Below the pieces are notes generated by a model. That model was not told where the DNA came from, did not search any database, and worked only from the letters and a program-made list of their open reading frames with translations. A DNA stretch of 49,694 bases, taken from contig MGGS01000001.1 in assembly GCA_001792535.1 (NCBI GenBank), positions 1-49,694 of the forward strand, read 5' to 3'. The position numbers were made by a program, and so were the translations under genes. The first letter of the stretch is position 1, and each line of letters starts with the position of its first letter. Origin of the DNA: Candidatus Woesebacteria bacterium RIFCSPHIGHO2_02_FULL_42_20 (GTDB taxonomy: Bacteria > Patescibacteriota > Microgenomatia > UBA8517). Shown here in pieces: positions 33,618-39,879 of this stretch.

Positions 33618-33770
33618 TTACTTCTCTTCCTCTAAAATCTCGATTTTGAGCGGCTTTTTAGAGAGCAGCTCACACTCGGCGCCGCAGTTCCCGCATTCAA
33701 TAATTTCTCCAATGGCGGCGTCCCTGGGAATGACTAAATCAGTTAAGCAATCGGGACATTTGGTTTTCAT
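33618..33770 (-). CDS. LysW-like amino-group carrier mini-protein (no EDWGE tail)
   Basis: A 50-aa ORF too short for the track, found by reading the minus strand. It starts MKTKCPDCLTDLVIPRDA, then 'IGEIIECGNCGAECELL', and ends KPLKIEILEEEK. The CPxC...ECxxCGAE zinc ribbon and the 'PLKIE' strand follow the LysW/ArgW pattern of Thermus and archaeal lysine biosynthesis closely. The conserved C-terminal EDWGE, whose last Glu carries the substrate amino acid, is absent; the protein ends in an acidic EEEK. It is divergent from the PLP enzyme at 33787 with only 16 bp between start codons. Carrier function is therefore uncertain; a structural zinc ribbon is the alternative. Confidence 0.7.
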   Translation of the reverse strand: MKTKCPDCLTDLVIPRDAAIGEIIECGNCGAECELLSKKPLKIEILEEEK

Positions 33771-33774
33771 AAGT

Positions 33775-33780
33775 TATACT
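33775..33780 (+). promoter_or_regulatory. -10 element (TATACT) 6 nt before the PLP-enzyme ATG
   Basis: TATACT with a possible -35 GGGACA at 33753-33758, spacing 16. The ATG follows after 6 nt, implying a leaderless transcript. It overlaps the opposing -10 of the LysW-like gene. Confidence 0.5.
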
Positions 33781-33786
33781 ATAACA
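33778..33786 (-). promoter_or_regulatory. Extended -10 (TGTTATAGT) 7 nt before the LysW-like ATG
   Basis: On the minus strand, TGT-TATAGT lies 7 nt before the start codon, with TTGCCT at 33801-33806 as a candidate -35 at spacing 17. Three bases are shared with the opposing -10, so the two promoters probably compete. Confidence 0.5.
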
Positions 33787-34632
33787 ATGGATTACGAAGA
33801 AGGCAACACACCTATCAGGCAAATCAATGGTGTGTATTACAAATTGGAAACGGCCAACCCCACCGGGTCGGTTAAAGACAGAGGCATTTCTTTTCAGGTT
33901 TGGAAAGCAATTGGTACCGGCTTTAGTAAGTTTTGCATCAGTTCGTCCGGGAACGCCGCGATATCAGCGGTAACGTATGTCGGCTTGGCAGGCGGAACCT
34001 TGGATGTTTTTGTGAGCCGAAAAATTAATAAAGGCAAGCTTAAAAAAATAATCGGCAAAGACGTAAAGGTTCATTTCAGCCAAAAAGCAGTTAGCGAATG
34101 TATGCAGTTTGCCCAAAAAACGAATGCATATAATCTTCGCGCCTCCCAGGATCCCAATGGCTGGGTAGGCTACATGTCTGTTGCTTACGAGCTTGATTTT
34201 AAACTTGGTAAGTTAGGTGCAGTTTTTATTCCCGTTTCCAGCGGTACACTGTTTTATGGCGTGGCGCGCGGTTTTGACAAAATTGGCTATTTACCTACGT
34301 TGCATGCCGTACAAACTCCATATTGCAACTTCATTGCGAGCAAATTTGATAAAGATTTTAAACCAAGCCAGAGTAGTCTTGCCGACGCGCTGGTTGCAAA
34401 AACAACACCTTTAAAATCCGGTGTAGTTTCTTTGATTAAAAAATCCAAAGGTTTTGGTTGGGTCGTGTCGGATAATGAAATAAAAAAAGCTTGGGTGGAG
34501 TTATACGGAAAGGGTTTGGATACGTCATACGAAGGCGCGGCTTGTCTGGCCGCATACCGAAAAGCGCTCGGCAAGAAATTTAAGGTAAAAGAACCAATTG
34601 TTTGCTTAATTACTGGAAGATATTACGGATAA
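33787..34632 (+). CDS. Threonine-synthase-like fold-type II PLP enzyme
   Basis: The ORF track runs from 33646, but that part is antisense to the LysW-like gene; ATG 33787 gives 281 aa, beginning MDYEEGNTPIRQINGVYYKL. 'ANPTGSVKDRG' carries the PLP-binding Lys (residue 30) and 'ISSSGNAAISA' the substrate-carboxylate loop, both characteristic of threonine synthase and its relatives. 'VFIPVSSGTLFYGVA' takes the place of the phosphate-cup GGGGL loop. It is shorter than threonine synthase (about 350-480 aa) and lacks its N-terminal domain. Substrate unknown; cysteate-, diaminopropionate- or threonine-forming reactions are all possible. It overlaps the convergent UbiA gene by 27 nt. Confidence 0.75.
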   Translation: MDYEEGNTPIRQINGVYYKLETANPTGSVKDRGISFQVWKAIGTGFSKFCISSSGNAAISAVTYVGLAGGTLDVFVSRKINKGKLKKIIGKDVKVHFSQKAVSECMQFAQKTNAYNLRASQDPNGWVGYMSVAYELDFKLGKLGAVFIPVSSGTLFYGVARGFDKIGYLPTLHAVQTPYCNFIASKFDKDFKPSQSSLADALVAKTTPLKSGVVSLIKKSKGFGWVVSDNEIKKAWVELYGKGLDTSYEGAACLAAYRKALGKKFKVKEPIVCLITGRYYG

Positions 34633-35496
34633 AACAAACCAGATTAAAATTGCAGCATTCATTGCAAAATAACCGGGTTGCTGCACTCCGCCGATTTTAA
34701 ATTCAATTTTTCTATCTGAAAGGTCTTTATCGGTTTTGAAAACAAAAGAAAAGACGGCAACGATTGGAGCCACAATCAAAAACCACCAAGGAATAATACC
34801 TTTGCTTAAGGCTATTAAAATGCAAATTATTCCCGCTACGAGCGAAAGCTTGGCAAGCAAAAGCGCGTTTTTTTTACCCAAAAGAATGCTCGTGTTTTTG
34901 AGCCTTGCTTTTTTGTCGGCAATAAAATCACGTAACTGGTTATATATTTGCCCGTAACTGGATATAAAAAAGGCTGCGGCGACCAAGTAACCTGCTGTGT
35001 CAAGACTGCTTGAGTAGGTGTAAAATGAGGTCAGAATCAGCATGCTTCCAAGCATCATGGCATGGCTAGCAATGTCTACAATAGGCCATTTTTTGAGTCT
35101 TACAAATTTACTTGAATAAAGGTAGGAAAGAAGTATATTGGCACTTCCTAGCCAAAAAACAGGTCCACCGATGTAATAGAAGGCAAAAAAGGCGACCAGG
35201 GCGACTGACATAGACAATAAATAGCCTGTTCGTTTGGTTAGTGCGCCGCTGGCTATGGGATTTTTGACCAGTTTGGCTGTTATGAACTTGTCGTCTTCGG
35301 CATCCTCGACATCGTTTAGCATGAATGCGAAGGCAACCGTCGCGATGTTACCGATTAAGACAGCATATAACCTGTAGTCAAAAACCGAAATGTCTGCCCT
35401 ATTAGAAAGTAATGGCCCCAGAAGTGTGAGCGGTAGAACAAAAAGTAGATATTCCTTCCAGCGAGTCAGAAGCAAAACACCCTTGACTGTATTCAT
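34606..35496 (-). CDS. UbiA-family polyprenyltransferase
   Basis: 296 aa with eight to nine membrane spans. Two Asp-rich motifs are present: 'NDVEDAEDD' in the first cytosolic loop and 'NQLRDFIADKKARLKNTS' in the second, spaced as in UbiA proteins. The enzyme joins a prenyl diphosphate to an acceptor in the membrane. In bacteria without quinones the relatives include decaprenyl-phosphoribose synthase and archaeal-type lipid enzymes; the acceptor here cannot be told. The start has a TATAAT 6 nt upstream (leaderless pattern). Convergent with the PLP enzyme. Confidence 0.85.
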   Translation of the reverse strand: MNTVKGVLLLTRWKEYLLFVLPLTLLGPLLSNRADISVFDYRLYAVLIGNIATVAFAFMLNDVEDAEDDKFITAKLVKNPIASGALTKRTGYLLSMSVALVAFFAFYYIGGPVFWLGSANILLSYLYSSKFVRLKKWPIVDIASHAMMLGSMLILTSFYTYSSSLDTAGYLVAAAFFISSYGQIYNQLRDFIADKKARLKNTSILLGKKNALLLAKLSLVAGIICILIALSKGIIPWWFLIVAPIVAVFSFVFKTDKDLSDRKIEFKIGGVQQPGYFAMNAAILIWFVLSVISSSN

Positions 35497-35502
35497 GGAT
35501 TT

Positions 35503-35511
35503 ATTATACCA
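35503..35511 (-). promoter_or_regulatory. Extended -10 (TGGTATAAT) 6 nt before the UbiA ATG
   Basis: A perfect TGN-TATAAT on the minus strand, with the ATG after only 6 nt. Predicted leaderless transcript. Confidence 0.6.
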
Positions 35512-35526
35512 ATATTAATTTTACTA

Positions 35527-35556
35527 TTGCTAAAGTTTGTCTAGTTTGTCTAATAT
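35527..35556 (+). promoter_or_regulatory. Promoter of the unknown membrane protein, with direct repeat in the spacer
   Basis: TTGCTA at 35527-35532 and TAATAT at 35551-35556, spacing 18, then 6 nt to the ATG. The spacer holds a 9-bp direct repeat, AGTTTGTCT twice in a row (35534-35551), which could be a regulator site. Confidence 0.45.
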
Positions 35557-35562
35557 TAAATA

Positions 35563-36216
35563 ATGGAAGCAGCCGAAAATATAACTGCCGGTCAGGTTGG
35601 CGTGCCGCCTGTTGGTCCGGATAGGGCCGCTAAACCAGCGGCTGACAAAAAGTCAACAATCTTAAACTGGCTGATTGTTTTTGTGACCGTTACACTTATC
35701 GTTGTTTTATTCACAATAGCCGTACTGGCCTTAAGAGCGCCGGAAACTGTCAGTGTTGATGAGGGTGACGCTTTTTCGACACCAGAATTAATTGAGGAAT
35801 TGGTTAAGAAGTTTGAGCAAACTGCTCCGAGTTCCCAGTATTCCTTGGGTGATCTTGGTGCCGAAGTTACGACCCTCATTTCTCAAAGTAAGACTAGCTA
35901 TATTTTCTCACCCAACGGAGAACAAGAAGTACGGACCGGTAATTTGGACGACGGCTTTGTTTCAAGTCTGCTTGCCGGTATAGAATATAAAGTGATAGGG
36001 GAAGTGGAGGAAGACGGTTTCGTTAAAGTGTCGGCAAGCGGGACAGCAAGCGACTTCGAAGGCTTTTATGTCTTTGAAGTAGACGACCTTACCGGACAGG
36101 TCTTGGCCGTTTCTTTGTCTGTCGTTTATACTGATGCAGTCGGGAGTCCGGTTTCCGGTACTTTTAACTTTACCTATGAACTGCCAGTCGATGGTGAAGT
36201 GCTTGGTGTAACTTAA
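35563..36216 (+). CDS. Unknown single-span extracytoplasmic protein
   Basis: 217 aa. A 40-residue cytosolic tail rich in Ala, Pro and Gly precedes one membrane span ('WLIVFVTVTLIVVLFTIAVLAL'). The outside part is acidic and beta-rich ('GFVSSLLAGIEYKVIGEVEEDGF', quoted in part), without Cys. No family recognised. It is divergent from UbiA and convergent with the LCP gene, with stops adjacent (36216/36217), so it forms its own transcription unit. No function proposed. Confidence 0.7.
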   Translation: MEAAENITAGQVGVPPVGPDRAAKPAADKKSTILNWLIVFVTVTLIVVLFTIAVLALRAPETVSVDEGDAFSTPELIEELVKKFEQTAPSSQYSLGDLGAEVTTLISQSKTSYIFSPNGEQEVRTGNLDDGFVSSLLAGIEYKVIGEVEEDGFVKVSASGTASDFEGFYVFEVDDLTGQVLAVSLSVVYTDAVGSPVSGTFNFTYELPVDGEVLGVT

Positions 36217-37242
36217 TTAAAATAAGCTTTCCTTAATTTGCGCCCGGATTTGGGAGAAGTTAGCGTTTCCAGCCTTTGGTACGAGAATGAATTGGCCGCC
36301 GGGTCCCTTCGAATTACTGAGCACGTTGTCGGTTGATAAATTGAGCGTATTGATAGAATATTGATCTGGGTCAAACTTTAAAGCGGTTAATTCAACGATC
36401 AATTGCTTGTCGATATCTGTCTTTACACTTTCGCTTAGTTTGTCGATGATATTGTTCGCATTAGTCAGTACGCCAAGACTAATTAGTTTGTTTTTTATCG
36501 CGGCTAAAACGTCAAATTGTCGAAGACTGCGCGCAAAATCTCCGCCGTATGAGTCCGAGTGGCGTGACCTGACGAATTTTAATGCAGTCAGGCCATCCAT
36601 AGTGTTTTTACCTTGGTCAAAGTGTAGATGTTCGTATCGGCATGTAAATTGTTTTTCGAGTTCAAAACCTGAAAATTCTTCGTGAAACTTGGCAATCTCC
36701 TCGCCCGAAAACCCGCAGGTATCGTTTTCAAGCCCTTTTACGGGATAAAAGTAATCGTCGAAGGTGACCGGGACGTTAACTTCGATTCCGCCCATAATAT
36801 CGATAATTTCGACAAACCCTCCAAAATCGACAGATGCAAAATAGTCTACGGGCATGTCAATCATAGTACTTACAACGGACTTAATTAAGGGGCCTCCACC
36901 GGTGGCATAGGCATTGTTTATTTTAAAGTCGTTTATCCAAAGGTCTCTTGGAATGGAAGTAATCAATACTTTTTTGGTTTCTTTATCGATACTTATAAGA
37001 ATTATCACATCACTTAAATTTCCTCCCGAATGACCTTCTCCGCCATAACCAAGAAGCAAAACATTCACAGGTCGCTTTTGTTTTTCAGTTTTTTCGAAGA
37101 TGTCGGAAGTTACGGGAATCAGTTCGGGTTTGGAGGGAACTAAACTATTTGAGATTTTGGCAAACAAGTAACTACCTGTGAGCAAAATTAAAAAGAGAGC
37201 TACTGTGGCACCGATTAAAATAATTTTTTTCTTCTTGGTCAT
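36217..37242 (-). CDS. LytR-CpsA-Psr (LCP) family glycopolymer transferase
   Basis: 341 aa. N-terminal signal anchor ('IILIGATVALFLILLTGSYLF'), then the LCP domain: 'VNVLLLGYGGEG', 'LSDVIILISIDKETKKVLITS', 'IPRDLWI', 'INNAYATGGG', and 'ALKFVRSRHSDSYGGDFAR' with the Arg residues that bind the pyrophosphate. A two-Cys insert sits between the 'PVTFDDYFYPVKG' strand and 'HFDQGKNTMDG'. LCP enzymes attach lipid-linked glycopolymers to peptidoglycan outside the membrane. This enzyme links the two halves of the window: it could attach the polysaccharide from region 1 to the wall built by region 3 (inference). Confidence 0.9.
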   Translation of the reverse strand: MTKKKKIILIGATVALFLILLTGSYLFAKISNSLVPSKPELIPVTSDIFEKTEKQKRPVNVLLLGYGGEGHSGGNLSDVIILISIDKETKKVLITSIPRDLWINDFKINNAYATGGGPLIKSVVSTMIDMPVDYFASVDFGGFVEIIDIMGGIEVNVPVTFDDYFYPVKGLENDTCGFSGEEIAKFHEEFSGFELEKQFTCRYEHLHFDQGKNTMDGLTALKFVRSRHSDSYGGDFARSLRQFDVLAAIKNKLISLGVLTNANNIIDKLSESVKTDIDKQLIVELTALKFDPDQYSINTLNLSTDNVLSNSKGPGGQFILVPKAGNANFSQIRAQIKESLF

Positions 37243-37275
37243 CAGCTTTAAAGTTTACACGAGCTTGAATAAGTT

Positions 37276-37284
37276 TGCTAGAAT
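37276..37284 (+). promoter_or_regulatory. Extended -10 (TGCTAGAAT) for the DUF2130 gene
   Basis: TGN-TAGAAT, 10 nt before the ATG at 37295. TTTACA upstream (spacing 19) is a weak -35 candidate. Confidence 0.45.
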
Positions 37285-37294
37285 ACTAACTACT

Positions 37295-38404
37295 ATGGTA
37301 AATACTATCAAATGTAAGTACTGCGGAAAAGATATTGAGATCTCCGAGGCTTTGACTCACGAGGTTCAGGCTAAAATTAGACAAGAGCTCGAAGTAGAGA
37401 TTGAAGAAAAGGTAGGCAAACGGGTAAACGAAGAATATGAACTAACTCAAAAACAACAGCAGAAAGAAATAGCCGAAACAAATTTACGCAACAGGAAGCT
37501 TCTTATACAGATCGAGGAACTGATGGACCAGATGCGGCTTCTTAAGACCAAAGACGAAGAGCGTGAAGTTGAAATGAGAAAGAGGCTTGCAGAGGCGCAA
37601 GAAAAAATTAAACAGGCCGCAGTTGGTGAAGCAGAAGAACGTCACAAACTTGATGACAGGGAAAAGGACAAGAAGCTTAGCGATGCCCTTGCTCAAATAG
37701 AAGAACTCAAGATTAAAATCCAACAAAAGTCCGGGCAGCTTCAAGGTGAAGTATTGGAACTTGATTTGGAAAATAATCTTAAAGTCGCTTTTCCTGAAGA
37801 CGAGATTACTCCCGTAGGCAAAGGTGTTGCCGGCGGGGACATTGTACAAAAAGTTAAAAACCGCGCAGGTAAGATAGCCGGGACAATTATCTGGGAAACG
37901 AAGCGCGCCAAATGGAGCCGGTCGTGGTTACCCAAACTTCGTGGGGACACCAGGTCCGCAGGTGCTACTCTGGCTGTTCTGGTTTCGGAAAATTTACCTG
38001 CGGATATAGATACTTTTTCGGTTGTGGACGGGATACTTGTCACAAGTTACAAATATGCTCTGTCGCTTGCCTCTCTACTCCGCCGATCGGTGATGCAAAT
38101 TGCTTCAGCAAAATTTTTGGCGTCCACAAAAGTCGAAGACCTTCAAATTTTACACGAATATCTTCAAAGCGATGCTTTTAGGCACAGGTTCGAGGCGTTT
38201 TTCGAAGGCGTAAAAGCAATGGAGGAAGATTTGATGGGCGAAAAGCGCTCCATGGAGAGAATTTGGAAAAAGCGAGAGGTGCAAATTAGAAAATTGGGGG
38301 GAAGCGCTTCGAATATGTACGGTGAACTCCAAGGGATTATGGGAAAAAGCTTGCCAGACATTAAAAGTTTGTCGCTGGATTCCGGAGATAATGAAAATGA
38401 CTGA
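37295..38404 (+). CDS. DUF2130 domain protein with coiled coil
   Basis: The ORF track begins at 37178 inside the divergent LCP gene; ATG 37295 (MVNTIKCKYCGKDIEISEAL) gives 369 aa. A short CxxC zinc-ribbon-like start precedes a long charged coiled coil (about residues 25-140, rich in Glu, Lys and Gln), then the DUF2130 core: 'GEVLELDLENNLKVAFPEDE', 'ITPVGKGVAGGDIVQKV' and 'GTIIWETKRAKWSRSWL', which looks like a PD-(D/E)xK-type nuclease strand (E-x-K). Family function is not established; DNA binding or cleavage is the usual guess. Divergent from the LCP gene. Confidence 0.83.
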   Translation: MVNTIKCKYCGKDIEISEALTHEVQAKIRQELEVEIEEKVGKRVNEEYELTQKQQQKEIAETNLRNRKLLIQIEELMDQMRLLKTKDEEREVEMRKRLAEAQEKIKQAAVGEAEERHKLDDREKDKKLSDALAQIEELKIKIQQKSGQLQGEVLELDLENNLKVAFPEDEITPVGKGVAGGDIVQKVKNRAGKIAGTIIWETKRAKWSRSWLPKLRGDTRSAGATLAVLVSENLPADIDTFSVVDGILVTSYKYALSLASLLRRSVMQIASAKFLASTKVEDLQILHEYLQSDAFRHRFEAFFEGVKAMEEDLMGEKRSMERIWKKREVQIRKLGGSASNMYGELQGIMGKSLPDIKSLSLDSGDNEND

Positions 38405-38471
38405 CGGGAAAATTGTGACTGGAAAAGACAAGTTGGATTAGCTAATATCAAAACTGGGAGGTGAGATTTTT

Positions 38472-38735
38472 ATGGGCGGTGTGCAAGTAAGAAAAAGAGA
38501 CGACGGGAGTATGCAGCCTTTTGATCGAAACAAAGTTTATAGCTCTTTGACTGCTGCAGGTGCCAACTCCAATGAGGCGGAATGCCTGACTGTATTGATG
38601 GAGCATTGGGTGACCAGAAATGTTCAAAATGAAGTAGTCAAGTCGTCCGATATACGGGGTGTTTTGATTGAGTTGCTCAAGATATTGAATCCTGGGGTCG
38701 CCATTGCTTTCGAGTCGTACAAAAAACCGGTTTAG
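38472..38735 (+). CDS. Stand-alone ATP-cone domain protein
   Basis: 87 aa with a GGGAGGTGA ribosome-binding site before ATG 38472. The sequence 'VRKRDDGSMQPFDRNKVYSSL' is the ATP-cone signature found in ribonucleotide reductase NrdA and the repressor NrdR, followed by 'VKSSDIRGVLIELLKILNPG' and 'AIAFESYKKP', which match the C-terminal part. There is no zinc ribbon (NrdR) and no catalytic domain. The ATP-cone senses ATP/dATP, so a free-standing copy may be a nucleotide sensor acting in trans (inference). Convergent with murB across a terminator. Confidence 0.8.
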   Translation: MGGVQVRKRDDGSMQPFDRNKVYSSLTAAGANSNEAECLTVLMEHWVTRNVQNEVVKSSDIRGVLIELLKILNPGVAIAFESYKKPV

Positions 38736-38745
38736 TCGGGTTTTT
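38721..38745. terminator. Bidirectional intrinsic terminator between ATP-cone gene and murB
   Basis: AAAAACCG-GTTTAGT-CGGGTTTTT: a short stem with one bulge flanked by an A-run on one side and a T-run on the other. It overlaps the stop of the ATP-cone gene and abuts the murB stop, so it would serve both convergent genes. Confidence 0.6.
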
Positions 38746-39826
38746 AGATAATATTAACTTCTGGCTCGAGTTTAAGATCGTAGTTTGTATATATATCTTC
38801 TTGCATTTTTTGAGAAAATTCCAATATTTCTTGGCCCGTGGCATTCCCGTGATTAATAATAACTAAAGCATGTTTTTCGAAAGTTCCCACATTTCCTATT
38901 CGCTTACCTTTCCAACCAAGTTCGTCTAGCAGCCTGCCGGCTGGGATTTTGACGTAATTGGCCATCTTAAAAATCGGGTCATCGGGGTCGGGATAAAGCA
39001 TTTCGTTGACTGGATATGCCTGAAGATTAGGTACCACTTTGAGTAGTTGGCGATATTTATTTTTAGTGACTACCGGATTTTTAAAAAAACTTCCCGCGGT
39101 ACCGACTTTTGTCCAGTCAGGCATTTTAATCCTGCGTAGGTTGGTAACAGCTTGGGCGACGATTTTTGGAGTGAGATTGTTTAGGTCTGGAACAATTTTA
39201 ATAAGCTCTTGTTTAAGTGATTCGTATGGAGCGCTGCCAAAATAGTCTGTGCTAAAGTGAGGTGTTTTTGACAACTTGACTGAAACCGAAGTAATAAAGA
39301 ATTTATTTTTGAGTTCGTGCTTAAAAATGCTGTCTCTGTAATAAAATTTACATTCGTTTTTTGTAATGGTTTCTAATTTGTTTGTGTCCAAACTGATGCC
39401 TTCAACCTCTTTTGTCACCGCTCCAAAATTTTGGCCATAGGCGGCAAGGTTTTGAACGGGCGCGGCCCCTATTGTTCCGGGTATCAGGCTAAGGTCTTCA
39501 ATTCCCGATAATCTGTTATTTACAGACCACATTACAAACTTGTGCCAGTTTTCTCCTGCGTTTACTTTGACTAAGACCTCTTTTGTGTCATCGCTCAGTA
39601 TTTGTTTTTTTGGAATAGAGATCTTGATCACCAATCCGTCAAAATTTTGTGTGAAGAGGGTATTTGTCCCGTCGCCCAAAATATGGAACTTTTCTACTTT
39701 TAAAAGCGAACTTTTGCTAATTTCCCGCAAGTCTTCACGCTTTTTTATTTCTACAAAGTATTTCGTCTTGATATTAACTTTGAAGGAGTTAAGCCTTTTT
39801 AGGTTATAGTCGGTAATAATTTTCAT
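38744..39826 (-). CDS. murB: UDP-N-acetylenolpyruvoylglucosamine reductase, type I
   Basis: 360 aa. FAD domain: 'FHILGDGTNTLFT' (variant of LGxGSNxL), 'VNAGENWHKFVMWSV', 'LSGIEDLSLIPGTIGAAPVQNLAAYG'-type strand (IPGTIGAAPVQN). The catalytic Arg lies in 'FYYRDSIFK', the Ser loop is 'GSFFKNP', and the last Glu is in the C-terminal 'LEPEV'. The type I insert with Tyr is present. It reduces the MurA product to UDP-MurNAc with NADPH. It is on the strand opposite to all other mur genes in the window. Confidence 0.92.
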   Translation of the reverse strand: MKIITDYNLKRLNSFKVNIKTKYFVEIKKREDLREISKSSLLKVEKFHILGDGTNTLFTQNFDGLVIKISIPKKQILSDDTKEVLVKVNAGENWHKFVMWSVNNRLSGIEDLSLIPGTIGAAPVQNLAAYGQNFGAVTKEVEGISLDTNKLETITKNECKFYYRDSIFKHELKNKFFITSVSVKLSKTPHFSTDYFGSAPYESLKQELIKIVPDLNNLTPKIVAQAVTNLRRIKMPDWTKVGTAGSFFKNPVVTKNKYRQLLKVVPNLQAYPVNEMLYPDPDDPIFKMANYVKIPAGRLLDELGWKGKRIGNVGTFEKHALVIINHGNATGQEILEFSQKMQEDIYTNYDLKLEPEVNII

Positions 39827-39839
39827 ACAACTAAGTTAA

Positions 39840-39869
39840 ATTATATCTCTAACACCTCAAAAATGGTAA
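39840..39869 (-). promoter_or_regulatory. murB promoter
   Basis: On the minus strand, TTACCA (39864-39869) and consensus TATAAT (39840-39845), spacing 18, 13 nt before the ATG. The -35 overlaps the opposing -10 of the ATP-grasp gene. Confidence 0.5.
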
Positions 39870-39872
39870 AAT
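39864..39872 (+). promoter_or_regulatory. Extended -10 (TGGTAAAAT) 7 nt before the ATP-grasp ATG
   Basis: TGN-TAAAAT, then TGGCAAG, then the ATG at 39880. The spacing again predicts a leaderless transcript. Confidence 0.5.
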
Positions 39873-39879
39873 TGGCAAG

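Noticed and set aside
33646-33786. Upstream extension of the PLP-enzyme ORF
   Set aside because: It is antisense to the LysW-like gene, and the PLP-enzyme fold starts at the ATG 33787.
37484-37849. 121-aa minus-strand ORF
   Set aside because: Antisense of the low-complexity coiled coil of the DUF2130 gene; composition explains the open frame.
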